A DNA stretch of 64,000 nt from Yersinia massiliensis CCUG 53443 (GCF_000312485.1 NZ_HE997650.1:1-64000), one strand, 5' to 3'. Counted from the first letter of the stretch, positions 52,273-62,964 are shown. A program made the numbers and translations. The notes: generated by a model not told the origin, from the sequence alone.

Positions 52273-53262
52273 TTAACGTTTACTGATTTCGTCAAATACG
52301 CCGCCCGTGGCGAAATGCACCTGCTGGGCCTGAGTCCAGCCACCAAAAACGTCATCAATCGTAAACAGTTTCAGTTTCGGGAATTCATTCGCAAACTTAG
52401 CTGCAACGGCTGGATCACGTGGGCGATAGTAATTCTTAGCCGCGATGGTCTGGCCTTCTGGTGAATATAGGTATTTCAAATACGCATCAGCGACATCACG
52501 AGTGCCACGTTTATCGACCACTTTATCCACGACCGACACCGTTGGCTCGGCCAAAATAGAGACACTTGGGGTGATGATATCGAATTGGTCTTTACCCACT
52601 TCATTCACTGCCAGTAGCGCTTCGTTTTCCCAAGCAATCAGCACATCACCAATGCCACGTTCGACGAAGGTATTGGTGGCACCACGAGCGCCAGAATCCA
52701 ATACTTCCACATTCTTATACAGGGTTTTGACAAATTCCTGCGCCTTGGCTTGATCGTTGTTGTTGTGCTCTAAGGCATAACCCCATGCAGCTAAGTAGTT
52801 CCAACGCGCACCACCAGAGGTTTTTGGATTCGGGGTGATCACCGAAATACCTGGTTTGACTAAATCTGACCAGTCATGGATCTGCTTAGGATTCCCTTTG
52901 CGGACCAAAAATACGATGGTTGATGTGTAAGGTGCGGAGTTATCCGGTAGGCGTTTGATCCAGTTTTTATCAATACGACCACGCTCAGCAATAGCATCGA
53001 CGTCATAGGCCAGTGCCAGTGTCACGACATCGGCTTCAATACCATTAATCACCGAGGTCGCCTGCTTACCAGAACCGCCGTGGGATTGGCGCACCGTGAC
53101 TTTATCGCCAGTTTGTTGTTCCCAGTGCTTACTGAATGCTTGGTTATATTCCTGATAAAATTCACGTGTCGGATCATAGGACACATTCAATAATTGAATA
53201 TCTTTCGCCATGGCACCTGATGCCAACAGCAGTAACGACAAACCCACACCCCATTTACGCAT
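52273..53262 (-). CDS. sbp: Periplasmic sulfate-binding protein Sbp
   Basis: Binds sulfate for the CysTWA ABC transporter. The 329-residue precursor has a signal peptide ([19 protein letters not shown]) and the family blocks [44 protein letters not shown] and [20 protein letters not shown] with the sulfate-binding loops. It stands alone, upstream of the papain-like gene and downstream of pfkA, as in E. coli. Confidence 0.96.
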   Translation of the reverse strand: MRKWGVGLSLLLLASGAMAKDIQLLNVSYDPTREFYQEYNQAFSKHWEQQTGDKVTVRQSHGGSGKQATSVINGIEADVVTLALAYDVDAIAERGRIDKNWIKRLPDNSAPYTSTIVFLVRKGNPKQIHDWSDLVKPGISVITPNPKTSGGARWNYLAAWGYALEHNNNDQAKAQEFVKTLYKNVEVLDSGARGATNTFVERGIGDVLIAWENEALLAVNEVGKDQFDIITPSVSILAEPTVSVVDKVVDKRGTRDVADAYLKYLYSPEGQTIAAKNYYRPRDPAVAAKFANEFPKLKLFTIDDVFGGWTQAQQVHFATGGVFDEISKR

Positions 53263-53425
53263 TGACCCGCTCCCAAAATGATTATTATTAATCTAATTTT
53301 TCAACCTAACGTGCTATCAACCTGATTGGTTGGCTTGATAAAGAGCGTGCCAGAAACTATCCATCCAATTAAAGAATAAAAAACTTCTGATTATATCAAT
53401 ACGAAATATACAACATCTAAAATGC

Positions 53426-53449
53426 AAAAAGCCCCCGCATGCGGAGGCT
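53426..53449 (-). terminator. Terminator of pfkA
   Basis: AGCCTCCGCATGCGGGGGCT on the minus strand forms a near-perfect hairpin followed by TTTTTGC, 24 bp after the pfkA stop. Confidence 0.85.
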
Positions 53450-53472
53450 CTGAGAGGACGTGTTCGACTGTT

Positions 53473-54456
53473 TTAGAACAGTTTTTTCGCTGTGTCGTAC
53501 CAGTCTTCTTTGAATTTACTTTTCTTGTTTTCTGGCGCGATACAAATCGAGATTAATTCATGCACCATTTTCTCATTCTGAATACCGACGCAGAAACCGC
53601 CTTGCGAGAAATCATGATCCTGCAACAACAGATCCACAGCATAGGAGCCCATACGGGAGGCCAAAATACGGTCATAAGCAACCGGAGCACCACCACGCTG
53701 GATATGACCGAGTACAGTGCCACGGGTTTCACGGCCAGTTTCTTTCTCGATGTATTTGGCTAGCGAATCGATGTCATCCAGTTTTTCGGTGATCGCCACG
53801 ATAGCGTGCTTCTTACCTTTCGCGATACCCGCTTTGATTTCAGCAACCAGATCTTCACGTTTGAATTCAACTTCAGGGATAGCGATAAACTCACATCCCC
53901 CAGCAATAGCTGCTGCCAAAGTCAAATCACCGCAATAACGGCCCATGACTTCAACGATAGAGATACGCTGGTGTGAAGAAGACGTGTCACGCAGGCGGTC
54001 AATCGCTTCGACCACGGTTTCCAGCGCGGTGAAGAAACCGATGGTGTAGTCCGTACCCGCCACATCGTTATCGATGGTGCCCGGAAGACCGACACAGTGA
54101 ATACCACCTTCTTTCGTCAGCAAGTCGGCACCAGCATAAGAACCATCACCACCGATAACGACCAGACCATCAATACCATGATCTCTCATATTCTTGAGCG
54201 CGACTTGACGCACTTGTGGATCGCGGAATTCAGGGAAACGTGCAGAACCGAGGAAAGTACCACCGCGGTTAATCATATCTGACACGCTATAGCGGTCCAG
54301 CTTCTTCATACGATTTTCATGCAAGCCAAGGTAGCCATCTTCAATACCGTAAACTTCCAGCCCTGCTGACAAAGCGGCACGAACCACCCCACGAATGGCT
54401 GCGTTCATACCAGGTGCGTCACCACCACTTGTTAGTACACCGATTTTCTTGACCAT
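53473..54456 (-). CDS. pfkA: 6-phosphofructokinase PfkA
   Basis: ATP-dependent committed step of glycolysis. The 327-residue protein has [42 protein letters not shown], the catalytic [16 protein letters not shown] and [14 protein letters not shown]. The ATG at 54456 ([12 protein letters not shown]) matches E. coli and follows GAGGTAGTC; 21 further open codons upstream are not used. A Cra-like site lies about 130 bp upstream. Confidence 0.97.
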   Translation of the reverse strand: MVKKIGVLTSGGDAPGMNAAIRGVVRAALSAGLEVYGIEDGYLGLHENRMKKLDRYSVSDMINRGGTFLGSARFPEFRDPQVRQVALKNMRDHGIDGLVVIGGDGSYAGADLLTKEGGIHCVGLPGTIDNDVAGTDYTIGFFTALETVVEAIDRLRDTSSSHQRISIVEVMGRYCGDLTLAAAIAGGCEFIAIPEVEFKREDLVAEIKAGIAKGKKHAIVAITEKLDDIDSLAKYIEKETGRETRGTVLGHIQRGGAPVAYDRILASRMGSYAVDLLLQDHDFSQGGFCVGIQNEKMVHELISICIAPENKKSKFKEDWYDTAKKLF

Positions 54457-54585
54457 GACTACCTCTAAACTTGTAGATGCGATTTTTAAATTCGTTGTCT
54501 GCTGATTTATGCTTGGCACAGGTGATAGAGTACGGAAATCAGCTTTATGAGATTAATATCGGATATTATAGCAAAAACACCAAGC

Positions 54586-54597
54586 TGAATTGATTCA
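54586..54597. promoter_or_regulatory. Candidate Cra (FruR) operator upstream of pfkA
   Basis: TGAATTGATTCA matches the Cra consensus TGAAWCGWTTMA at 11 of 12 positions. It lies about 130 bp before pfkA. E. coli pfkA is Cra-repressed, so this fits. Confidence 0.6.
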
Positions 54598-54691
54598 AGT
54601 CATGCCATTTGGCGGTATTTTCTTCATGATCGAATCAACATGTCACAAAGTTTATCCATTGTTAATGACGCTATTATTTATTCAGTCATTA

Positions 54692-55594
54692 TTATAGTTC
54701 CCAATGCGCATGACGCTCTTTTGGCACGACAGAACAGGGATCTTGGTGGATTAGCACATCCGCACCAGGGAAGCGGTGTAACAATGCACGCTCAACTTGC
54801 TCAGCTAAGACATGCGCCTCCATCAACGGCATCATATCTTCCATTTCAAGATGCAACTGAATAAAGCGAGTCGGCCCCGACTGACGAGTTCGCAGGTCAT
54901 GAGCACCAATCACACCCGGCCAAGACATCACAATATCGATAATCTCCTGCCGTTCATTATCTGGCAATGCACGATCCAGTAAAGCTTGTACCGCCTCATA
55001 ACCCATACGCAACGCGCTATACAGAATATAAATCCCGATCCCCAAAGCAAATAGCGCATCCGCTCGATGGAAGCCATACCAGCTTAACCCCAATGCAATA
55101 AGAATAGCACCATTCATCATGACGTCCGATTGATAGTGCAGCATATCGGCACGAATGGCCTGACTGTGAGTTTTTCGCACCACCCAACGCTGAAATGTCA
55201 CTAATATTAGGGTACTGAATAATGCAAATAGCGTTACCCAGATGCCTAAACCTGGGTCTTGCAAGGGTTCCGGTGAGGCTAAATGTTGGAAACCGGTCAG
55301 GAACAGGAATAATGCAGAGCCAGAAATAAACATGCTTTGCGCCAGCGCCGCTAATGACTCCGCTTTCCCGTGGCCAAAAGTGTGCTCTGCATCAGCAGGT
55401 TGCAGTGAGTATCGCACAACAAAAAGGTTGGTTAGAGAAGCGGCAAGATCCACCAGTGAGTCAACTAACGCGGCCAGTAAGCTCACCGACCCAGTGTGCC
55501 ACCAGGCAAAAATTTTAATCACCAGTAAAATTGATGCCAACACAGTAGCACTCAGTGCCGCGGCTTTGACCAGTCGCGCATATTGCGGATCCAT
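54692..55594 (-). CDS. fieF: Cation diffusion facilitator FieF (YiiP)
   Basis: Inner-membrane proton antiporter for Zn2+ and Fe2+. The 300-residue protein has six transmembrane helices with the transport-site motif [13 protein letters not shown] (Asp45, Asp49) and [13 protein letters not shown] (His, Asp), then a cytoplasmic C-domain ending [18 protein letters not shown]. Downstream of cpxP and upstream of pfkA, the E. coli order. Confidence 0.95.
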   Translation of the reverse strand: MDPQYARLVKAAALSATVLASILLVIKIFAWWHTGSVSLLAALVDSLVDLAASLTNLFVVRYSLQPADAEHTFGHGKAESLAALAQSMFISGSALFLFLTGFQHLASPEPLQDPGLGIWVTLFALFSTLILVTFQRWVVRKTHSQAIRADMLHYQSDVMMNGAILIALGLSWYGFHRADALFALGIGIYILYSALRMGYEAVQALLDRALPDNERQEIIDIVMSWPGVIGAHDLRTRQSGPTRFIQLHLEMEDMMPLMEAHVLAEQVERALLHRFPGADVLIHQDPCSVVPKERHAHWEL

Positions 55595-55629
55595 AACGCA
55601 TTCCGAATAATATTAAGGACTCTCAGTAT

Positions 55630-55655
55630 ATACCCTAAATAATTCGAGGTGCAGT
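55630..55655. repeat. Partial copy of the ATACCC repeat upstream of fieF
   Basis: ATACCCTAAATAATTCGAGG then TGCAG resembles the left half of the palindromic Yersinia repeat whose shortened copy lies at 24755. No right half is seen. Confidence 0.4.
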
Positions 55656-55724
55656 CAGGTCATCAGTGAAGAAGTCGTCTAATTAGCCATTAGAGTAAAG
55701 ATTTTCACACGGCGAAAGGCACAT

Positions 55725-55783
55725 AAAAAAAGCCCCGCCATCATGGCGGGGAAAGACAGGGATGGTGTCTATGGCAAGGAAAA
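55725..55783 (-). ncRNA. cpxQ: CpxQ-like sRNA from the cpxP 3' untranslated region
   Basis: The minus strand downstream of cpxP reads TTTTCCTTGCCATAGACACC then ATCCCTGTC. As far as I can recall this is identical to the seed part of E. coli/Salmonella CpxQ. A CCCCGCCATGATGGCGGGG hairpin with T7 follows. CpxQ is cut from cpxP mRNA by RNase E and acts with Hfq against envelope-protein mRNAs. The 59-nt ends are inferred from that homology. Confidence 0.85.
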
Positions 55784-55804
55784 CAGGGTATTACAGGGTA
55801 CTAC

Positions 55805-56305
55805 TTACTTCTGGGCAGAAGAGGGTTGTGCTGCTGGCGCCTGCTGCATTTTCTCAATGCGCTGCTGGTGCTTTTGATTCAGGGCAGCTTTTTGCTCTGG
55901 TGTGAGCAAGTTGTACATTTGGTTGCGAACTTTAGCCATTTCGACCTGACGTTCAATCTGGTCTTTGGACATCTTCTCGGCTTGTGCTCTTACCGCAGCT
56001 TCGTCGAATTTATCGGCGGTCATGAGCTTGTGCATGGCTTCACGGTCAGCAATATCAATACGGGGTTGACCTTGGCGAGACTGCTGCATCAGGTCACGCA
56101 TTTGCTGACGCTGTTGTTCAGTCAGATTCACACCATCAAACATGTTATGGTGACCACGGCCATCTTTTTTGTTCATCATCGTACCGTCACCATGGCACCA
56201 GCCATTATTTGTGTCGGTTTTACCGGCGGCGAAGGCGGCTGAAGAGCCGAGAACTAACATTGACGCCATCATTAACGTTGTTAATTTAGTTACTTTACGC
56301 ATCAT
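55805..56305 (-). CDS. cpxP: CpxP, periplasmic adaptor of the Cpx stress response
   Basis: Periplasmic inhibitor of CpxA that also binds misfolded proteins. The 166-residue precursor has a signal peptide (LTTLMMASMLVLGSSAAFA) and two LTxxQ motifs (LTEQQRQQMRDLM and LTPEQKAAL) in an all-helical fold. AGGAGTTAA precedes the first of two ATGs. Divergent from cpxRA with a CpxR box between, and its 3' UTR contains CpxQ. Confidence 0.95.
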   Translation of the reverse strand: MMRKVTKLTTLMMASMLVLGSSAAFAAGKTDTNNGWCHGDGTMMNKKDGRGHHNMFDGVNLTEQQRQQMRDLMQQSRQGQPRIDIADREAMHKLMTADKFDEAAVRAQAEKMSKDQIERQVEMAKVRNQMYNLLTPEQKAALNQKHQQRIEKMQQAPAAQPSSAQK

Positions 56306-56399
56306 TTAACTCCTGGGTTCTATCTGCTAAGCGATTTGCTGCTATGCGATTCAATGAGGAGCAGTCTATCGGTCTAGCTGCAAACATGCGTCAGCGGAT

Positions 56400-56435
56400 G
56401 TAAAACTGGAGTCAGAGCATGTAAAGCTAAGTAAA
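56400..56435. promoter_or_regulatory. CpxR boxes between cpxP and cpxRA
   Basis: GTAAA-GCTAA-GTAAA (56421-56435) is a perfect CpxR box (GTAAA-N5-GTAAA). A further GTAAA lies at 56400-56404. Suits the divergent cpxP and cpxRA promoters. Confidence 0.88.
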
Positions 56436-56489
56436 GTCATGGAATACCGGCAAGCGTTAACGTATTTTGCGTCAAGAGGAGAAATAACC

Positions 56490-57188
56490 ATGCATAAAAT
56501 CCTATTAGTTGATGATGACCGTGAATTGACGTCGCTGTTGAAAGAATTACTGGAAATGGAAGGTTTTAATGTTGTTGTTGCCCATGATGGCGAACAGGCA
56601 TTGAACTTGCTGGACAGTTCTATCGACTTGTTATTACTTGATATTATGATGCCACGTAAAAACGGCATCGAGACGCTAAAAGAGTTGCGTCAACATCACC
56701 AAACACCGGTGATTATGCTGACTGCCCGTGGCAGTGAATTGGATCGGGTACTTGGCCTTGAGCTAGGTGCTGACGATTATCTGGCAAAACCCTTTAACGA
56801 TCGTGAACTGGTTGCCCGTATCCGCGCGATTTTGCGTCGCTCAAACTGGAGCGAACAGCAACAAAATGTTGATCAGGGTGCGCCGATACTTGACGTTGAT
56901 TGCCTCCAATTGAATCCAGGCCGACAAGAAGCCAGTTTTGAAGGACAAGTGCTGGAACTGACTGGCACTGAATTTACCTTACTCTACTTACTGGCTCAGC
57001 ATCTCGGTCAGGTCGTCTCGCGAGAGCATCTGAGCCAAGAAGTGCTGGGGAAACGGTTGACACCTTTTGACCGCGCTATTGATATGCATATTTCGAACCT
57101 ACGCCGTAAGCTACCCGATCGCAAAGATGGGTTGCCGTGGTTTAAAACTCTACGTGGGCGCGGGTATCTGATGGTATCCGAAACATGA
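56490..57188 (+). CDS. cpxR: Response regulator CpxR
   Basis: OmpR-family regulator of the envelope-stress response. The 232-residue protein has a receiver domain with acidic DDD at 8-10, phosphoacceptor Asp51 (LLLDIMMPRKNG), Thr/Lys conserved, and a C-terminal winged helix (LELTGTEFTLLYLLAQHLGQVVSREHLSQEVLGKRLTPFDRAIDMHISNLRRKL). The ATG at 56490 follows AGGAGAAATAACC; the longer frame upstream crosses the CpxR boxes. Its stop overlaps the cpxA start by 4 bp. Confidence 0.97.
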   Translation: MHKILLVDDDRELTSLLKELLEMEGFNVVVAHDGEQALNLLDSSIDLLLLDIMMPRKNGIETLKELRQHHQTPVIMLTARGSELDRVLGLELGADDYLAKPFNDRELVARIRAILRRSNWSEQQQNVDQGAPILDVDCLQLNPGRQEASFEGQVLELTGTEFTLLYLLAQHLGQVVSREHLSQEVLGKRLTPFDRAIDMHISNLRRKLPDRKDGLPWFKTLRGRGYLMVSET

Positions 57189-58561
57189 TTAACAGTTTAA
57201 CGACGCGAATTTTTGCCATTTTCTGGTTTACCTTAGCGCTGGTTTTGATGCTCGTGCTGATGTTGCCAAAGCTTGACTCGCGTCAAATGACCACTTTGCT
57301 CGATAGCGAAGAGCGTCAGGGTACGATGCTCGAGCAACATATTGAAGCCGAGCTGGCCGGCGATCCTGCGAATGATCTCATGTGGTGGCGTAGGCTGTAT
57401 CGCGCCATTGAGAAGTGGGCACCGCCGGGCCAGCATTTGGTGTTAGTGACCTCCGAAGGCCGTGTAATTGGTGCTCAACGCCACGAAATGCAGATTGTCC
57501 GTAACTTTATCGGCCAGTCAGATAACTCTGATCAGCCGAAAAAGAAGAAATATGGCCGCGTCGAGATGGTCGGCCCTTTCTCGATTCGGGATGGGGAAGA
57601 TAACTATCAGCTTTATTTGCTGCGCCCTGCCAGCAGTCCCCAATCTGATTTTATCAACCTGATGTTTGACCGGCCGTTACTGCTGTTGATTGCCACCATG
57701 TTAATCAGCTCACCCCTGCTATTGTGGCTGGCGTGGAGTTTGGCAAAACCGGCCCGTAAGCTGAAAAATGCGGCTGATGATGTTGCCCGAGGCAATCTAA
57801 AACCGCACCCAGAGCTGGAATCCGGACCGCAAGAATTTTTGGCTACCGGTGCCAGTTTTAATCAGATGATCAGCGCGCTCGATCGAATGGTCGTGGCCCA
57901 ACAACGGCTTATTTCGGATATCTCCCATGAGCTACGCACTCCACTCACTCGCTTGCAACTGGCAACAGCGCTGATGCGTCGTCGCCATGGTGAGGGTAAA
58001 GAGTTAGAGCGTATCGAGATGGAAGCCCAGCGGTTAGATAGCATGATCAATGACTTGTTGGTGTTATCGCGCAGTCAGCACAAAAGCGAGCTTCATCGCG
58101 AGCCGATTAAAGCGAATGATTTGTGGTCTGATGTGCTGGCAGACGCCCAGTTCGAAGCTGACCAAATGGGTAAAACGCTGGAAGTCACCTCTCCCCCAGG
58201 GCCGTGGACCTTATTTGCAAACCCAGCAGCTCTAGAGAGTGCGCTGGAGAATATCGTGCGTAATGCGCTGCGTTATTCCCATCACCACATTGCGGTGGCA
58301 TTCAGCTCGGATAACCAAGGCGTCACTATCATTGTTGACGATGATGGGCCAGGTGTTAGCCCAGACGACCGCGAGCAGATATTCCGGCCATTCTACCGCA
58401 CTGATGAAGCGCGAGATCGCGAATCAGGTGGCACTGGCTTAGGACTCGCGATTGTTGAAACTGCGGTTAACCAGCATCGCGGTTGGGTACGAGCAGAGGA
58501 TAGTCCATTAGGCGGCTTACGGCTGATACTGTGGTTACCGCTGCACCCGCTGAAAGCCTAA
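57185..58561 (+). CDS. cpxA: Sensor histidine kinase CpxA
   Basis: Inner-membrane sensor of envelope stress that phosphorylates CpxR. The 458-residue protein has two transmembrane helices (about 7-27 and 165-185) around a periplasmic domain, a HAMP region, the phosphorylated His248 in ISDISHELRTPLTRLQ and an ATP domain with NALRYSHHHIAV, VDDDGPGV and GGTGLGLAIVETAV. It is translationally coupled to cpxR. Confidence 0.97.
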   Translation: MINSLTTRIFAIFWFTLALVLMLVLMLPKLDSRQMTTLLDSEERQGTMLEQHIEAELAGDPANDLMWWRRLYRAIEKWAPPGQHLVLVTSEGRVIGAQRHEMQIVRNFIGQSDNSDQPKKKKYGRVEMVGPFSIRDGEDNYQLYLLRPASSPQSDFINLMFDRPLLLLIATMLISSPLLLWLAWSLAKPARKLKNAADDVARGNLKPHPELESGPQEFLATGASFNQMISALDRMVVAQQRLISDISHELRTPLTRLQLATALMRRRHGEGKELERIEMEAQRLDSMINDLLVLSRSQHKSELHREPIKANDLWSDVLADAQFEADQMGKTLEVTSPPGPWTLFANPAALESALENIVRNALRYSHHHIAVAFSSDNQGVTIIVDDDGPGVSPDDREQIFRPFYRTDEARDRESGGTGLGLAIVETAVNQHRGWVRAEDSPLGGLRLILWLPLHPLKA

Positions 58562-58570
58562 TTTTGGTGT

Positions 58571-58592
58571 GAAAAAGGGCATTCATTGCCCT
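58571..58592 (-). terminator. Terminator of ada
   Basis: AGGGCA-ATGAA-TGCCCT is followed on the minus strand by TTTTTC, 30 bp after the ada stop. Confidence 0.65.
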
Positions 58593-58622
58593 CTTGGCTT
58601 GAGTGTTAATTTGACTGCCCGA

Positions 58623-59717
58623 TCATTGCGGATCGGGCAGATCGACGCTGTTTAGATTCCCTTCTTTTTCCAGTAACCGCTTCTTGCGTTCAATACCCCA
58701 GCGGTAGCCTGACAATGCACCATCTTGGCGAATAACGCGATGGCAAGGGATCGCAACAGCCAGCATATTGGCCGCACAAGCACCCGCAACGGCACGAACC
58801 GCTTTCGGTGAGCCTATTTTAGCGGCGATATCGGCATAACTGGCGGTTTCACCTACTGGAATTTCCCGCAGTGCCTGCCATACACGTTGCTGAAAAGCAG
58901 TCCCCTGAATATCCAGTGGTAAATCTAGGCCAAGTTTGGGTGCCTCGACCATCCCCACGACTCGTGCAAACCATTGCTCAAACTCATCATCGCCGCCGAT
59001 TAACGTCGCGTGCGGAAACTTATCCTGTAATTGCTGCACCAGCAAATCAGGTGAGTCACCCAATAAAATGGCGCAGATACCCAGTTCACTTTTCGCCATT
59101 AAAATCGCCCCAAGTGAACTCTCACCAACGGCAAATCGCAGTGTCACATCACGACCACCGTGACGATATCGAGTTGGCGTCATGCCCAATAGCGCATTTG
59201 ATTGCGCATAAAATCGGCCATTAGCGTTATACCCTGCCTCAAAAATAGCATCAGTCACTGAGCCTTCACCTGCCAATTGAGTACGAACACGTGCACTTCG
59301 AGCCGCGTTAGCGTACGCCTTTGGGGTCAGTCCGGTCATCGCTTTAAACAGCCGGTGAAAATGAAAAGCGCTAAGATTCAATTCAGCAGCCAGTTCATCG
59401 AGTTTAAGTGGAGTTTCTGCTTGTTCAATCAAACGACACGCCTGACTGATTTTATCTCTATGCTGCTGTGCCAAAGGCAATTGAGTGGGCCGGCAACGTT
59501 TGCAAGCTCGATAACCCGCTTGCTCCGCAGCCTGATTATCAGCAAAGAATTCAATGTGTTCGACTTTAGCCTGACGAGACGGACAGGAGGGACGGCAATA
59601 GATACCGGTGGTTTTCACTGCATAAACAAACTGACCATCGGCGGCTTTATCACGCGTCGTCACGGCAACCCAACGTGAGTCTTGTTCGCTACCAAATGCG
59701 CTTTTGACTGTTGTCAT
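58623..59717 (-). CDS. ada: Bifunctional Ada: alkyl-DNA methyltransferase and transcriptional activator
   Basis: Removes methyl groups from phosphotriesters and O6-methylguanine and activates the adaptive response. The 364-residue protein has the N-terminal zinc domain (Cys41, Cys45 in YCRPSCPSRQ; Cys72, Cys75 in RACKRCRP), an AraC-type helix-turn-helix at about 90-185 and a methyltransferase domain with the active-site IPCHRV (Cys325). Full length, with no sign of splitting. It is divergent from trmL and convergent with cpxA. Confidence 0.96.
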   Translation of the reverse strand: MTTVKSAFGSEQDSRWVAVTTRDKAADGQFVYAVKTTGIYCRPSCPSRQAKVEHIEFFADNQAAEQAGYRACKRCRPTQLPLAQQHRDKISQACRLIEQAETPLKLDELAAELNLSAFHFHRLFKAMTGLTPKAYANAARSARVRTQLAGEGSVTDAIFEAGYNANGRFYAQSNALLGMTPTRYRHGGRDVTLRFAVGESSLGAILMAKSELGICAILLGDSPDLLVQQLQDKFPHATLIGGDDEFEQWFARVVGMVEAPKLGLDLPLDIQGTAFQQRVWQALREIPVGETASYADIAAKIGSPKAVRAVAGACAANMLAVAIPCHRVIRQDGALSGYRWGIERKKRLLEKEGNLNSVDLPDPQ

Positions 59718-59885
59718 GATGAATACCCCATTAATACTGACTGTGATGGTCAGCCTATAAAATAACCGTTAACAGTACTCTCCGCTCCTTGCTTTTAAAT
59801 TTTTTGTTTTATGCTATCCGCGTCGCCAACCGCTGCACTCACAGGGGGATTCTGATATCCTGCGCCCCTAATTATTGGGGGACAT

Positions 59886-60389
59886 ATGCTTAATATTGTT
59901 TTATTTGAACCCGAAATCCCGCCCAACACCGGTAATATTATTCGGTTATGCGCGAATACTGGCTGCCAACTCCATCTGATTAAGCCTTTGGGTTTCACTT
60001 GGGACGACAAACGTTTACGCCGTGCGGGTCTTGATTACCATGAGTTTGCTAACATCAAACATCATCATGATTATCAAGCCTTCTTGGACAGCGAAAAACT
60101 CGATGGTGCACAGTCTTCCGGTGCAACACCTGCGCGCTTATTTGCATTGACCACCAAAGGGACACCAGCCCACAGCGCTGTGAGTTATCAAGCTAATGAT
60201 TACCTGCTGTTTGGCCCTGAAACCCGAGGTTTACCGGCCAGCGTTCTGGATGCGTTACCTGCCCAGCAGAAAATCAGAATACCCATGCAAGCCGATAGCC
60301 GCAGTATGAACCTGTCAAATGCCGTATCGGTCGTCGTATATGAAGCCTGGCGGCAACTAGGGTATCCGGGTGCGCTATTGAAAGAGTAA
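59886..60389 (+). CDS. trmL: tRNA (cytidine/uridine-34-2'-O)-methyltransferase TrmL
   Basis: SPOUT enzyme that methylates the wobble ribose of tRNA-Leu isoacceptors. The 167-residue protein has [47 protein letters not shown] and the knot motif [21 protein letters not shown]. It is slightly longer than E. coli YibK at the C-terminus. GGGGGACAT precedes the ATG. Its 3' end faces cysE, as in E. coli. Confidence 0.95.
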   Translation: MLNIVLFEPEIPPNTGNIIRLCANTGCQLHLIKPLGFTWDDKRLRRAGLDYHEFANIKHHHDYQAFLDSEKLDGAQSSGATPARLFALTTKGTPAHSAVSYQANDYLLFGPETRGLPASVLDALPAQQKIRIPMQADSRSMNLSNAVSVVVYEAWRQLGYPGALLKE

Positions 60390-60503
60390 AGCCTTGCGAA
60401 GGCGAGGCCCACGGATGGGCCAAGTAACCAATTATTGTTCACACAGATGTTGCTCACACAAATGTTACTCACACCGTAAGAGCGTCAAACAGAGCAGGCA
60501 GGA

Positions 60504-61325
60504 TTAGATACCGTCACCGTACTCAAAACCATGCCCAGCACCATTGAAATGCTGATCCATGTCCAGTGAAGGCTTATCACTTTCTGGCTTACCGACAATA
60601 CGAGCAGGTACACCCGCGGCGGTAGTATGCGCAGGTATAGAATGCAACACCACTGACCCTGCGCCAATTTTAGCCCCTCGCCCGACTTCAATATTCCCCA
60701 GAATTTTCGCGCCAGCACCAATCATCACGCCTTCACGAATCTTCGGATGACGATCACCACTGGTTTTACCCGTACCACCAAGAGTAACGGATTGCAGGAT
60801 GGAAACATCATTCTCAACGACGGCAGTTTCACCAATAACAATACCCGTAGCATGGTCAAGCATGATGCCACAGCCAATGGTTGCCGCAGGGTGGATATCG
60901 ACACCAAAAGCGACAGACACCTGATTTTGCAGATAAATGGCTAAGGCTTTGCGCCCCTGCGCCCACAACCAATGCCCAATGCGATAAGCCTGTAACGCAT
61001 GAAAACCTTTGAGGTATAGCAATGGTGTGGAGTATTTATCGACGGCGGGGTCACGCAGGCGTACAGCCAAAATATCGCGAGCAGCGGAGACTATCATCTG
61101 TTCGTCCGCGCGATAGGCATCCTCTACCACCTCACGAATAGCGATAGCAGGCATGATTGGATTTGCCAATTTATTCGCCAGAATGTAGCTCAGTGCACTA
61201 CCCAAATTTTCATGCTTCAATAATGTCGCGTGAAAAAAACTTGCCAGCATCGGTTCACACTCAGCCAGTGCTCTGGCTTCAGATTTAATGCTACTCCAGA
61301 CCAGTTCTAACTCTTCTGACGACAT
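60504..61325 (-). CDS. cysE: Serine acetyltransferase CysE
   Basis: Makes O-acetylserine from serine and acetyl-CoA, the committed step to cysteine. The 273-residue protein has a helical N-domain and a left-handed parallel beta-helix of hexapeptides (GVDIHPAATIGCGIMLDHATGIVIGETAVV with catalytic His, then VGRGAKIGAGSVVLHSIPAHTTAAGVPA). The C-terminal DGI tail docks into CysK. It follows gpsA on the same strand by about 150 bp. Confidence 0.97.
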   Translation of the reverse strand: MSSEELELVWSSIKSEARALAECEPMLASFFHATLLKHENLGSALSYILANKLANPIMPAIAIREVVEDAYRADEQMIVSAARDILAVRLRDPAVDKYSTPLLYLKGFHALQAYRIGHWLWAQGRKALAIYLQNQVSVAFGVDIHPAATIGCGIMLDHATGIVIGETAVVENDVSILQSVTLGGTGKTSGDRHPKIREGVMIGAGAKILGNIEVGRGAKIGAGSVVLHSIPAHTTAAGVPARIVGKPESDKPSLDMDQHFNGAGHGFEYGDGI

Positions 61326-61474
61326 GACGTACTCCTGCCCATAAACAGGTTGCCTCGGGGAACGGCCGAAGCAACTGATACCCTTTCCCTTGAGGCGAAA
61401 ACCTCAATGACACTGGATATATCGTTATTATTTTATTTCAGCCCAGACCTTTTGCGCGTATTTAACTCAAGCGC

Positions 61475-62494
61475 TTAAATACCGCTTTTTTCATCTTTTT
61501 TAGTCCGACCCAGTAGGGTCAATGCCGCTTCACGGGCATTTTTGTGGCAATACAATACCTGATAAATCTGTTCAGTTATCGGCATCTCAACACCATGACG
61601 CTGCGCCAATGCCAAGACTTCTTTGGTGTTGCGGTAACCTTCAACCACTTGACCAATTTTGTCCTGCGCTTCTTGTACACCTAACCCTTGGCCCAACATA
61701 ATGCCAAACCGGCGGTTACGAGATTGATTATCTGTGCAGGTTAGCACCAAATCACCCAGCCCTGCCATGCCCATAAAGGTGGAAGGATCTGCGCCTAAGG
61801 CCGAACCCAAGCGGGTCATTTCAGCTAAGCCACGGGTAATCAATGCAGTACGGGCATTGGCACCAAAACCAATGCCGTCAGACATCCCCGCACCAATCGC
61901 AATCACGTTTTTGACCGCACCACCGAGCTGAACGCCGATAAAATCAGGATTGCTGTAAACGCGGAAACTTTTGCCACAATGCAGCAATTGTTGCAGGTCT
62001 TCGCTGAATTTTGTATCGGTTGAGGCCAATGCGATCGCTGTAGGTAACCCAGCGGCAAGCTCTTTCGCAAAAGTAGGTCCAGAAACGACAGCCAGGGGAA
62101 TGCTTTCACCCAAGACTTCCCGCGCGACATCTTGCAGCAAGCGGCCAGTTTCTGCCTCTAACCCTTTTGTCGCCCAGACAATTCGTGCATCTTGGCGTAA
62201 ATGCGGTTTCAACTGATGCAATACCGCGCCAAAGACATGACTCGGCACAACGACCAATACATCACGGCTGGCCGCTAAAGCACGTGCCAAATCCTTTTCC
62301 AGAAGCAAAGTCTCTGGAAAAGGGACATCTGGCAAGAACGCTTGGTTACAACGGTCATGTTGCAAAACTTGAATGTGCTTAGGGTCATGGCCCCATAGCA
62401 CAACTTGATGGCCATTACGCGCGAGTGTAATGGCTAATGCGGTGCCGTAAGATCCGGCACCGATAACTGTCATTGAAGCAGTCGTGGTGTTCAT
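61475..62494 (-). CDS. gpsA: Glycerol-3-phosphate dehydrogenase [NAD(P)+] GpsA
   Basis: Makes sn-glycerol 3-phosphate from dihydroxyacetone phosphate for phospholipids. The 339-residue protein has the Rossmann motif [38 protein letters not shown], the catalytic Lys in [33 protein letters not shown], and [15 protein letters not shown]. Its start codon overlaps the secB stop by 1 bp. Confidence 0.97.
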   Translation of the reverse strand: MNTTTASMTVIGAGSYGTALAITLARNGHQVVLWGHDPKHIQVLQHDRCNQAFLPDVPFPETLLLEKDLARALAASRDVLVVVPSHVFGAVLHQLKPHLRQDARIVWATKGLEAETGRLLQDVAREVLGESIPLAVVSGPTFAKELAAGLPTAIALASTDTKFSEDLQQLLHCGKSFRVYSNPDFIGVQLGGAVKNVIAIGAGMSDGIGFGANARTALITRGLAEMTRLGSALGADPSTFMGMAGLGDLVLTCTDNQSRNRRFGIMLGQGLGVQEAQDKIGQVVEGYRNTKEVLALAQRHGVEMPITEQIYQVLYCHKNAREAALTLLGRTKKDEKSGI

Positions 62495-62964
62495 CAGGCA
62501 TCCTGACGTTGTTCAGCACCTTCGCCTTCAGCCTGCTGTTGCAGATAGTTCATGAACAGGGCATCAAAGTTAACCGGTGCCAGATTCAGTTGTGGGAAAG
62601 TACCACGAGAAACCAAGCTGGTGATGCATTCGCGAGCATACGGGAACAAGATGTTCGGGCAGTATGCGCCTAAGCAATGAGCCAGTTGGGTGCCGTCGAT
62701 ACCGGCGATGGAGAAGATACCACCTTGCTGAACTTCACACAGGAATGCAGTTTCTTCGCCCAAAGAGGCCGTTACCGTCACACGCAGTACCACTTCATAC
62801 ACATCTTCAGCTAGCTGACTGGAAGCAGTATCAAGATCAAGTTTAACTTCTGGCTGCCAATCCTGCTGGAAAACCTGCGGAGCATTTGGCGCTTCGAAGG
62901 AAATATCCTTGGTGTAGATGCGTTGGATCTGGAAAGCCATTTCGGTGTTGTTTTGTTCTGACAT
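62494..62964 (-). CDS. secB: Protein-export chaperone SecB
   Basis: Tetrameric chaperone that keeps preproteins unfolded and hands them to SecA. The 156-residue protein has [34 protein letters not shown] and [13 protein letters not shown] family blocks and an acidic, flexible C-terminus. Coupled to gpsA downstream; grxC and yibN are upstream, giving the E. coli order yibN-grxC-secB-gpsA-cysE. Confidence 0.97.
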   Translation of the reverse strand: MSEQNNTEMAFQIQRIYTKDISFEAPNAPQVFQQDWQPEVKLDLDTASSQLAEDVYEVVLRVTVTASLGEETAFLCEVQQGGIFSIAGIDGTQLAHCLGAYCPNILFPYARECITSLVSRGTFPQLNLAPVNFDALFMNYLQQQAEGEGAEQRQDA

